A DNA stretch of 24,324 bases, from positions 1-24,324 of the IMG/VR virus record IMGVR_UViG_3300032401_000084; one strand, written 5' to 3'. Below the pieces are notes generated by a model that saw nothing but the letters and a program-made list of their open reading frames with translations, did not search any database and was not told the DNA's origin. A program made the position numbers and the translations under genes. Below, in pieces: positions 1 to 5,876 of the stretch; position 1 is the first letter of the stretch, and each line of letters starts with the position of its first letter. This DNA is from a virus.

Positions 1-211
1 AAATAGAATCAAAAAATACCCAAATTCTGTCGTAATCTACATAAATAAACCCATTTTTTTCATCCTGGTAATACACAAATAACGGTTTTCTGTTCTCATC
101 AACATAAAAGGTTTTATCACGTTTAACCACCTCAGTTAAATTACCAAACTCCTTGTTTAACCACTTTAAGACCAATCTGTCTCTACTACTTTCAGTTATT
201 ATTATTTTCAT
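1..211 (-). CDS. Array-linked small protein, copy A (3' end outside window)
   Basis: The gene starts at ATG 211 and is open to the window edge, giving about 70 residues of an incomplete protein. It begins MKIIITESSRDRLVLKWLNKEF and continues with KTFYVDENRKPLFVYYQDEKNG and DRIWVFFDSI. It is a clear paralogue of the genes at 308-625 and 9600-9920: all share the LVLKWLNKEFG..T.VVK.DKT.YVD..R.PLF.YYQD blocks. Its start codon directly follows the truncated 24-nt end of the first repeat array, with no promoter of its own, so it is probably co-transcribed with that array and the upstream copy B. The family is unknown to me. The fold looks mixed alpha/beta and aromatic-rich. Whether this copy also carries an array at its 3' end cannot be seen. 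Confidence 0.8.
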   Translation of the reverse strand, partial: MKIIITESSRDRLVLKWLNKEFGNLTEVVKRDKTFYVDENRKPLFVYYQDEKNGFIYVDYDRIWVFFDSI

Positions 212-216
212 ATTAT

Positions 217-371
217 CTCAAATTATAGGTCTCCTCCAACTCAGGCTCGTATTTAATTTTGCCAACCATGGTGTGACCCCCCTTAAATTATAGGTCTCCT
301 CCAACAATTACCATATTTTCTTAACCAAACCAAAAGGTGTGACCCCCCTTAAATTATAGGTCTCCTCCAAC
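217..371 (-). CRISPR. Orphan CRISPR-like array 1 (two spacers), type VI-B-like repeat
   Basis: Read on the minus strand, there are two full 36-nt repeats (371-336 and 305-270) and one truncated 24-nt repeat (240-217). They are separated by unique spacers of 30 nt (335-306) and 29 nt (269-241). The repeat begins GTTGGAGGAGACC and ends GGGGGTCACACC. The full copies here read TTTAAGGGGGG in the middle, while the truncated terminal copy reads TTTGAG, the form found in array 2. The first repeat is also the coding 3' end of copy B, and the truncated repeat is followed by ATAATATG, which starts copy A. No cas gene lies in the window. Repeat and spacer lengths fit types II, V or VI. Similarity to Cas13b direct repeats (recalled, not searched) favours VI-B. 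Direction is inferred from the gene and from the repeat ends. Confidence 0.75.
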
Positions 372-625
372 CATACCTTCAAAATGTCCTGTGTTTCCAA
401 CTCTTCCAACCCAAAAATGGATTCAATAAGAAACCAAATTCTTTCGTAATTTATATAAACATACCTATTTTTTGAATCCTGGTAATAGTAAAATAACGGT
501 TTTCGGTCCTCATCAACATAATATGTTTTATCATCTTTAACCACCGGAGTTAGATCACCAAACTCTTTGTTTAACCATTTTAACACTAACGTATCCCTAC
601 TACTTTCAGTAATTATTATTTTCAT
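308..625 (-). CDS. Array-linked small protein, copy B, running into array 1
   Basis: This 105-residue protein starts at ATG 625 (MKIIITESSRDTLVLKWLNKE). Residues 1-80 or so match copies A and C. The C-terminus VWLEETYNLRGVTP is encoded by the first CRISPR-like repeat, and the last residues plus the stop codon lie inside the first spacer (stop at 308-310). So the final eight residues are spacer-encoded and probably not under selection. An ancestral end WLEETYNLR-stop can be read from the truncated repeat at 240-217. A TATTTATA motif lies four bases upstream of the ATG, just after the methyltransferase terminator, so this gene plus the array probably forms the start of a transcript. The N-terminal ITE followed by S could be a prohead-protease site, but copy C lacks it. 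Function is unknown. Confidence 0.8.
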   Translation of the reverse strand: MKIIITESSRDTLVLKWLNKEFGDLTPVVKDDKTYYVDEDRKPLFYYYQDSKNRYVYINYERIWFLIESIFGLEELETQDILKVWLEETYNLRGVTPFGLVKKIW

Positions 626-629
626 TACA

Positions 630-637
630 TATAAATA
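630..637 (-). promoter_or_regulatory. TATTTATA motif, candidate phage promoter for copy B and array 1
   Basis: Minus-strand TATTTATA (context GGTTATATTTATATGTAATG) lies 4 nt before the ATG at 625 and just downstream of the terminator at 649-680. It is one of eleven such sites in gene orientation. Confidence 0.45.
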
Positions 638-648
638 TAACCATAAAC

Positions 649-680
649 AAAAAACCCACCTTATTCAGATGGGTTTTTTT
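649..680 (-). terminator. Intrinsic terminator after the DNA methyltransferase gene
   Basis: On the minus strand, AAAACCCATC, a short loop TGAATAA and GGTGGGTTTTTTG form a GC-containing stem followed by a T-run. The stem overlaps the last codons and stop of the methyltransferase gene. The complementary A-run makes it potentially bidirectional. Confidence 0.7.
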
Positions 681-1527
681 CAAATTCTAATTCCTTTTGT
701 TTGTTTAAATCAACAAACCCCTGAACCCTCTCTTCCGCAATTTTACAATAGTTTGGCGATAACTCAATTCCAACCCATCGTCGTCCCAAAACTTCTGCGG
801 CAACCATACTAGTACCTGATCCAGCGAATGGATCCAAAATCACATCGTTTTTGTAGGATAATATCTTAATCGCCTTTGTTGGAATGTCCATTGAGAAGGT
901 CGCCTTGGTGAGTGATCTAGTGTCTGCAAAATAATTCCACTGACCAAACACAAGTTCCATAAACTCTTTCTTATCCGTATCTTCATAAACTACTTTCTTT
1001 TTTATGGTTCCATCCTCCTGTTCAATTTCAGTAGGTGTCCCTTTCCACTGAGGTTCTCCCTTAACCTTTTTAATGTGGTGTTTTTTGTATGCCAAGATTA
1101 CACACTCCTTTGGATTATAAATATATGGCGAGCTCGGACTCATCCAAGAACCCCAAGCAGTTGTCTTAGATCTATGTGGTGATTGTTCTTCCAAATCAAC
1201 AATACCAAAGAACCCAAAACCAATTTGTTTCATTACCTGATACATCTCAGATACAAAAAATATTCTCCCACCCTTTTTTTGTCTATTGATTTCATAAGGA
1301 ATGTTCAAGGCAATTCTACCATCATCTTTTAATAAATTATAAGCCTCAGTTAACCATTCTTTTGCAAATACCAAATATTCATCAAACTCAACATCATCAT
1401 CATGGGTATCATAAGCAATACCAACACCGTAGGGCGGCGACGTGACAATTAGATCTACAGACCCATCAGGTAAAGTTTTCATTACCTCAATACAATCTCC
1501 GTTTATTATTTTTCCTGTTTCTATCAT
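661..1527 (-). CDS. DNA methyltransferase, N4-cytosine/N6-adenine type (beta order)
   Basis: This 288-residue SAM-dependent DNA methyltransferase acts on the amino group of cytosine (N4) or adenine (N6). The catalytic motif IV TSPPYGVG is at residues 29-36. The SAM-binding motif I (ILDPFAGSGTSMVAAE) follows near residue 230, so the catalytic motif precedes the SAM motif, as in the beta class. TSPPY rather than DPPY is typical of N4-cytosine enzymes. The central stretch, about residues 100-220, would hold the target-recognition part, and the phrase YIYNPKECVILAYKK is common in phage members. No restriction enzyme is adjacent, so it is probably a solitary phage methylase that protects DNA from host restriction. 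It ends in a terminator. The target sequence cannot be read from the gene. Confidence 0.92.
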   Translation of the reverse strand: MIETGKIINGDCIEVMKTLPDGSVDLIVTSPPYGVGIAYDTHDDDVEFDEYLVFAKEWLTEAYNLLKDDGRIALNIPYEINRQKKGGRIFFVSEMYQVMKQIGFGFFGIVDLEEQSPHRSKTTAWGSWMSPSSPYIYNPKECVILAYKKHHIKKVKGEPQWKGTPTEIEQEDGTIKKKVVYEDTDKKEFMELVFGQWNYFADTRSLTKATFSMDIPTKAIKILSYKNDVILDPFAGSGTSMVAAEVLGRRWVGIELSPNYCKIAEERVQGFVDLNKQKELEFEKNPSE

Positions 1528-1536
1528 TTTTTTTAT

Positions 1537-1743
1537 TTATTTAATTGTCTCCAAATAATCCCACACTTCGTTTGAAAACTCTTCAAATAAATCTCCCACC
1601 ATATCATCAGATAGATCAACAATATTTTCATCAACACAAAAATCAACAATTGTTTCGTGTGTCTCACCCAATGTTTGTTCATCATTTTTTAATCCTTCAT
1701 ATAGATTAAAGATCTGATTTTTTTGTTCTTCCGTTAGTCCCAT
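1537..1743 (-). CDS. Small acidic protein of unknown function
   Basis: This 68-residue acidic protein (MGLTEEQKNQIFNLYEGLKN..., ending VWDYLETIK) is predicted to be largely helical. It sits 9 nt upstream of the methyltransferase start and 2 nt after the stop of the next upstream gene, so it is part of a tight minus-strand operon. No motif is recognised and there are no cysteines apart from one in VDFCVDENI. Its size and charge would suit a DNA-mimic or adaptor, but nothing in the sequence shows this. Confidence 0.7.
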   Translation of the reverse strand: MGLTEEQKNQIFNLYEGLKNDEQTLGETHETIVDFCVDENIVDLSDDMVGDLFEEFSNEVWDYLETIK

Positions 1744-1745
1744 CT

Positions 1746-2570
1746 TTATTTATTTTCTAATGTGTCAATATGATGTTGCAAATACCACAACGCCTTTTTA
1801 AGATCTTCCAATTCCTTTTCTTTATTCTTTTTTCCCGCCCTTGAGATATACTTTACCGTATTACCAAGTGAGAATCCCAAGTCCCAAGCATCAATAACTT
1901 TGATTGCTTCATAATCATTCTCAGACCCTCCATAATGTTGTGGGTGATTTACTTGTTCCGTTTTTTCTTCCATTTGTTTTGATTGTTTTTGAGCCCAAAA
2001 TGCCCCATCTATATTATAGGCATTAAATCCTGACCAATCAATACCCATTACAACATCATCAATCTCAGGATGGGGATCTTTTGTTGAATTAAAATCATCC
2101 ACATATAAAATACCATTCTCATTTAATCTTCCGTATGTATTAATAATATCATTATACACACAATCTTTAAGGTGGCAACCATCAATTTCAATAAAATCAA
2201 AATTCTCCATTATTGTGTCCAAAGTTCTTGGTACGGTGCTTAATGAATCCCCTTGAACCATATGCAAATGAATGTTCCATTTTCTAAAGTGGTTTGCAAT
2301 TATCTCAAAATTAGACATACTACATTCATACTTACAGATATCAAATATAAATAACCTGATCGGGCTTGAGTTATACCAATTATCTTCCTGAATTAATTCA
2401 ACTAAAGTGTTACAAATTAACAATGCCGAATGTCCCTCATTAAATCCGATCTCAATAAGATTTTTTGGTTTGTGTTGTGTTATAAGATCTTTAATTGTAT
2501 GAATCCTTTCTGGATACCAACTAACGTTTCCCTCACCACAACCTGTAATCATACCTTTTAATAACTCCAT
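1746..2570 (-). CDS. Fusion: class I SAM methyltransferase-like domain + DUF3310
   Basis: This 274-residue protein has two parts. Residues 1-185 or so look like a class I methyltransferase of the Methyltransf_24 type. They contain KNLIEIGFNEGHSALLI (motif I, SAM binding), LFIFDIC, a FDFIEIDGCHLKDCVYNDI block and GILYVDDF. Residues 207-274 match DUF3310 (VNHPQHYGG, then LGNTVKYISRAGKKNKEKELEDLKKALWYL). DUF3310 is related to T7 gp1.7, which is reported to act as a nucleotide kinase. DUF3310 is usually a stand-alone phage protein, so the fusion is unusual. The linker QKQSKQMEEKTEQ is short and charged. The small-molecule target of the methyltransferase part is unknown. An ancient loss of a stop codon between neighbouring genes is a plausible origin. 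Confidence 0.8.
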   Translation of the reverse strand: MELLKGMITGCGEGNVSWYPERIHTIKDLITQHKPKNLIEIGFNEGHSALLICNTLVELIQEDNWYNSSPIRLFIFDICKYECSMSNFEIIANHFRKWNIHLHMVQGDSLSTVPRTLDTIMENFDFIEIDGCHLKDCVYNDIINTYGRLNENGILYVDDFNSTKDPHPEIDDVVMGIDWSGFNAYNIDGAFWAQKQSKQMEEKTEQVNHPQHYGGSENDYEAIKVIDAWDLGFSLGNTVKYISRAGKKNKEKELEDLKKALWYLQHHIDTLENK

Positions 2571-2571
2571 A

Positions 2572-2955
2572 TTATTTCTTTTCTTGATATGCTAAATGTA
2601 ATGTATCAGTTTTTACCACAAATCTAAGTTTTGTGATTTGTAATTTATCTTTCCCATACGATTGTTTAATCTCAAAGTTTAACCCTTTAACATCAAACTT
2701 AAGTTTCTGAACTGCAAGACCTGTAGGATCCAAATACTCAATTGTTACACCAACAATATTTAACAAATCTTTTGGGTTATATGTGTGTTGAACCGTTTCA
2801 AGATATTCGGTTAAGAATATAATCTCATCACCCTCATTATACATTTTATATTTTCTAAAAAGATATGGTTCAATATCCAAACCTTCAAATCGTATTAACC
2901 AACGATTACATTTTAATGGTTCCCATATTGGAAACTCTGTTACTAAATCTGCCAT
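2572..2955 (-). CDS. Hypothetical protein, possible structural beta-rich protein
   Basis: This 127-residue protein is read from MADLVTEFPIWEPLKCNRW. I chose ATG 2955 because it follows the previous stop as TAATATG, the junction used throughout this window. An in-frame ATG five codons further upstream (2970) would overlap the upstream gene. The pattern of alternating hydrophobic residues (RWLIRFEGLDIEPYLFRKYKMYN) and YLDPTGLAVQKLKF suggests a small beta-rich domain. The WLIRFEG...PYLF opening resembles baseplate or tail-tube proteins of T4-like phages only in a general way, so no function is assigned. Confidence 0.75.
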   Translation of the reverse strand: MADLVTEFPIWEPLKCNRWLIRFEGLDIEPYLFRKYKMYNEGDEIIFLTEYLETVQHTYNPKDLLNIVGVTIEYLDPTGLAVQKLKFDVKGLNFEIKQSYGKDKLQITKLRFVVKTDTLHLAYQEKK

Positions 2956-2956
2956 A

Positions 2957-3139
2957 TTATTTGTTTTCATTTATATATTTTATGATTTCATCCTCGGTTT
3001 TATCTTCGCAATACATTTTAAAGACCTCACTTGAGAAATCATCTGTTGTGATTATTGCATCCGCACTCAGATACCGAAATATATTATCAACGTTATTGAT
3101 AATATTATCCTTCTTGAGTATCCTCTTGTTGAATCCCAT
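2957..3139 (-). CDS. Small hypothetical protein
   Basis: This 60-residue protein (MGFNKRILKKDNIINNVDNIF..., ending IIKYINENK) overlaps the 3' end of the upstream 52-residue gene by 35 nt and ends one base before the next start. It has a basic N-terminus, a central stretch (YLSADAIITTDDFSSEVFKMYC) and an acidic helical end. No family is recognised. Its place in an unbroken minus-strand run and the TAATATG junction support it being real. Confidence 0.6.
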   Translation of the reverse strand: MGFNKRILKKDNIINNVDNIFRYLSADAIITTDDFSSEVFKMYCEDKTEDEIIKYINENK

Positions 3140-3263
3140 CTTTCTTTTCTTTTTTTAATTTTTCACCATCAAGATATAGTTGTCTAATTTTTCTACCCAA
3201 ATCCCCATCATTTGGGTATTCCTTTATTAAATCCTCAATCACTTTATTAAACATAAATTTCAT
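3105..3263 (-). CDS. Small helical protein
   Basis: This 52-residue protein (MKFMFNKVIEDLIKEYPN..., then DLGRKIRQLYLDGEKLKKEKK) starts 1 nt after the stop of the gene at 3265-4050 and overlaps the next gene by 35 nt. Position, spacing and a sensible amphipathic-helix composition support it. It is charged and lysine-rich near the end. No function is recognised. Confidence 0.6.
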   Translation of the reverse strand: MKFMFNKVIEDLIKEYPNDGDLGRKIRQLYLDGEKLKKEKKDGIQQEDTQEG

Positions 3264-3264
3264 A

Positions 3265-4050
3265 TTAATTAATTTTTACAATTTTTTTACCATCACTAAT
3301 TGTTGATTGACCAATATAGGTTATCAATTTTCGTTTGAACAATGGAAGTAACGTCTCGTTAATTGGAAAGATATCGTCACATTTCATTTCACATACCGAA
3401 AGTGATGGTTGATCATCTCCAATATTCCATTTTGAAAATGTATTAATTATTTTTGGAATTGTCAATTTACCTTTTGGTTCAGAATAAACTAAATTAACCA
3501 ATGTTTTTTCTTCTGGGGATCCTTTACCGGCAAATTTCACCATATATTCCCACACATATAGATTGGTTGATTTTTTTTCATAGTAATAAAAATAACCTTT
3601 TTTTAAATCTAAGTTCTTTTTATTTTTCTTAACATTCACCTCAATCGTATCAAACACTATTGTCCATACAGATTTGGCAATATTAAAATATTCTAATAGT
3701 CTTGGAGCTGAAAATTTTAAGATACCCGCAAACTCCTGCATTTCTTCAGAAGTCATATCAGGGACTTTTTTAACTTTTAAATCCCTAACCAATAACTCAT
3801 CATCAATTGATTCAAATTTTTTGTCGGTATATATTAATTTTCTTTCTTTGATTAATGTTTGGATGCTGGCAAGGTGTAATGATATTTCAATAAAACCAGG
3901 GTATAGTTCCATATTATCAAGTTTTTCTCCCATTTTTTGGAAGTAACTCAATAATTTATATTCTTTATGTTCTTGGTCAATCGGGTCTTCAAATAACCAA
4001 TCGGTATTCATTATAAACTCAATTTCTTTATTTTTTCTTCTTTTTGCCAT
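3265..4050 (-). CDS. Hypothetical phage protein, 261 residues
   Basis: The protein begins MAKRRKNKEIEFIMNTDWLFEDPID and contains a helical middle section (EEMQEFAGILKFSAPRLLEYFNIAKSVW). A more beta-like part follows (KGYFYYYEKKSTNLYVWEYMVKFAG), then a final basic stretch (PLFKRKLITYIGQSTISDGKKIVKIN). It is the second gene of a minus-strand run, 39 nt downstream of a large putative head protein. The tyrosine-rich YFYYYEKKSTNLYVW segment and strong charge alternation are visible. I recognise no domain and assign no function. Confidence 0.75.
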   Translation of the reverse strand: MAKRRKNKEIEFIMNTDWLFEDPIDQEHKEYKLLSYFQKMGEKLDNMELYPGFIEISLHLASIQTLIKERKLIYTDKKFESIDDELLVRDLKVKKVPDMTSEEMQEFAGILKFSAPRLLEYFNIAKSVWTIVFDTIEVNVKKNKKNLDLKKGYFYYYEKKSTNLYVWEYMVKFAGKGSPEEKTLVNLVYSEPKGKLTIPKIINTFSKWNIGDDQPSLSVCEMKCDDIFPINETLLPLFKRKLITYIGQSTISDGKKIVKIN

Positions 4051-4089
4051 TTAGACAATTATACGATATGTTTTGTTATGTGTAAATTA

Positions 4090-5574
4090 TTAAGACGTTC
4101 TTATAACAACATAATCTGTACCATTTATTTCAATTTTATCATAACTATCATTATAACCACCAATATTACTATAATCATTTTCACGAACCAAAGTGTTAAC
4201 AAATGAACGTCTATCAATAAAATTATCCATATTTATTTCATAGTCGTTAATCCATCTCATAGGATCACTTCTTACCTCATCCATTCTATCACTAACCTCA
4301 GATTCAACCTCATCATCATCTAAATCACCATCAGGATTATTTTTAATGTCATCAATTTCATCATTAATCTCAACTATCCGATCAGTTCTTTCATCTTCAT
4401 ATTCATCTTCACCATCCTCATAAACATTTCCTGGAGTCGTTAAAATACCACCCTTATATAGTCTCCATTGGTTCCCTTCGTATTTAAACTCAAACTCATT
4501 ATCATTTGCGTCCATAAAATCATACACACCATTTTCAACCGTTAAGTATTGTAATCCTCTAATCCCATAATATTCCAATATCATTTCCTCAACCTGTAAG
4601 TCTCTAATTTCTTTTTCTTGGGAGTCAGACAATTCTCTACGTATACTATAACTTTCCGGACTTTCATATATATCATTTCTAAACATATCTTCAAAATAAT
4701 CCGCAACTTCATCACTATCAATACTAGATTCTAACGTATAAGTATTAAACGACGAATAACCAATGTCATCAACTAGTTGATCAAAATATTCATATAATGC
4801 ATTATCGGCTTCAGATTCTGTTCCAACCATATAATTACCACCATCAAATTCATCATAAGTTGTTTCAAAAACATCTAAATCATAATTAGACCCTCTTGGT
4901 ATCAAACCATAAACATCAACATTCTTTTTTTCTAATTCTTCAATTTCATCCTCCAAATCAGTTATTTCATCATATAATCCCGAGACTTGATCCGGTTCTT
5001 CAACATTATCATATCTCTCTTTTAGATCCTCTAATTGACTTTTTAATGTTGTTAATCTTTCTTTTTCATCATCCCCTAAAACATCAACCATCGCCCCATT
5101 AACAATACTCTCAAATACCGCATTTGCCTTTTCTCCTTCACTATCAATATTTGGATTTTCTAAATCCCACTCACCATTTTCTCTTCTTTCTTGAGCCTCA
5201 TCCAACTCCTCTTGTTTTTTTCTACGATCCAACATATCTTGATATGGTGTTGAATAAACATTAGTATACCCATTTACCATCACATCTTTGATGTCTTTAA
5301 TCTTACTATTTGATAAATCTAACCTACCAGTAACCCATAACTTACCCAAATTAGTAACCGGAGTATTTGATAAATTTAAATCCCCAATAACCTTCAATGG
5401 TTTTCCCCCAAACTTTCTTAATTTTAATAACCCAACGGCATTGTATCCACTTGCAGACAATAGTTGTTTATATTCTGCCGCAGGTATTTCGTAATATTCA
5501 TCATCCTGTTCATTAAGAGTTCTCTTAATAATCTTTATTAATTCAGATTCGGTAAGTTTAATTACTTTTTTCAT
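4090..5574 (-). CDS. Putative capsid-targeted acidic protein with short leucine-rich-repeat segment
   Basis: The protein has 494 residues from ATG 5574; a TTG two codons upstream is less likely. The N-terminal helix ESELIKIIKRTLNE ends in L-N-E followed by Q, which fits a T4-type prohead protease (I/L)xE cleavage site and resembles capsid-targeting leaders. After it come two leucine-rich-repeat-like turns (LKVIGDLNLSNTPVTNLG and WVTGRLDLSNSKIKDI), then charged coiled-coil stretches (RRKKQEELDEAQERRE and a later DLEDEIEELEKK). A very acidic, tyrosine-rich remainder follows. The strong negative charge suits an internal head or core protein. A TATTTATT motif lies four bases upstream of the ATG. 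The virion role is inferred from the N-terminus only. Confidence 0.75.
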   Translation of the reverse strand: MKKVIKLTESELIKIIKRTLNEQDDEYYEIPAAEYKQLLSASGYNAVGLLKLRKFGGKPLKVIGDLNLSNTPVTNLGKLWVTGRLDLSNSKIKDIKDVMVNGYTNVYSTPYQDMLDRRKKQEELDEAQERRENGEWDLENPNIDSEGEKANAVFESIVNGAMVDVLGDDEKERLTTLKSQLEDLKERYDNVEEPDQVSGLYDEITDLEDEIEELEKKNVDVYGLIPRGSNYDLDVFETTYDEFDGGNYMVGTESEADNALYEYFDQLVDDIGYSSFNTYTLESSIDSDEVADYFEDMFRNDIYESPESYSIRRELSDSQEKEIRDLQVEEMILEYYGIRGLQYLTVENGVYDFMDANDNEFEFKYEGNQWRLYKGGILTTPGNVYEDGEDEYEDERTDRIVEINDEIDDIKNNPDGDLDDDEVESEVSDRMDEVRSDPMRWINDYEINMDNFIDRRSFVNTLVRENDYSNIGGYNDSYDKIEINGTDYVVIRTS

Positions 5575-5578
5575 ATAC

Positions 5579-5586
5579 AATAAATA
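5579..5586 (-). promoter_or_regulatory. TATTTATT variant of the candidate phage promoter
   Basis: The minus-strand context GAGTATATTTATTGTATATG differs from the common octamer by its last base and lies 4 nt before ATG 5574. The intergenic region to 5669 also holds a plus-strand site, so this is a divergent promoter region. Confidence 0.35.
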
Positions 5587-5630
5587 TACTCTTTTTATTA
5601 AAGTTATTTACAAATTGCTCTTGGTTATGA

Positions 5631-5638
5631 TATTTATA
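5631..5638 (+). promoter_or_regulatory. TATTTATA motif, candidate phage promoter
   Basis: The context ATGATATTTATAATAAAAT lies 30 nt before the start at 5669. The extended form GATATTTATAATAA recurs upstream of the genes starting at 8943 and 20206 on the minus strand, which makes chance unlikely. Confidence 0.5.
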
Positions 5639-5668
5639 ATAAAATAAACTAAAGTAAAACCAACTAAC

Positions 5669-5812
5669 ATGGGATGTGGATGCAAAAATAAGACCAATGG
5701 TGGGACAACACCTCAACAAGCTCCTGTTCAAGGACAACCTCAACAGGTGAAAAATGCAACTGTTCAGGAATCTGTGAAAAAGATCGTTGAGAAGTATTAT
5801 ACAAAAAAATAA
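5669..5812 (+). CDS. Small Cys-start protein (MGCGCK)
   Basis: This 47-residue open frame begins MGCGCKNKTNGG, has a low-complexity Q/P middle (TTPQQAPVQGQPQQ) and ends in an amphipathic lysine-rich helix (VQESVKKIVEKYYTKK). It has a promoter motif 30 nt upstream and an intrinsic terminator right after it, so it is an isolated transcription unit. The two closely spaced cysteines could bind a metal, but nothing more can be said. Small MGCGCK-type proteins occur in other Bacteroidota phages as far as I recall; their function is unknown. Confidence 0.65.
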   Translation: MGCGCKNKTNGGTTPQQAPVQGQPQQVKNATVQESVKKIVEKYYTKK

Positions 5813-5834
5813 TAGAATTTCTACCAAATAATTG

Positions 5835-5863
5835 GGTGGTTACTGGTAGTTTCCACCTTTTTT
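5835..5863 (+). terminator. Intrinsic terminator after the MGCGCK gene
   Basis: The stem GGTGG (5835-5839) pairs with CCACC (5853-5857), with an inner ACT/AGT stem and a GGT loop, followed by six T residues. It separates the small gene from the next one. Confidence 0.8.
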
Positions 5864-5865
5864 AG

Positions 5866-5873
5866 TATTTATA
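5866..5873 (+). promoter_or_regulatory. TATTTATA motif directly after a terminator
   Basis: It lies two bases after the terminator T-run and three bases before ATG 5877. If used as a -10-type element, the transcript would be nearly leaderless. Confidence 0.45.
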
Positions 5874-5876
5874 GGT

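Noticed and set aside
567-812. Plus-strand open frame of 81 codons
   Set aside because: It is antisense to copy B and the methyltransferase, crosses the terminator, and its product lacks any plausible domain; it is a shadow of real genes.
5558-5827. Minus-strand open frame of 89 codons across the divergent region
   Set aside because: It is antisense to the MGCGCK gene and its own terminator, and has a Cys/Leu/Ser-rich, unnatural composition.
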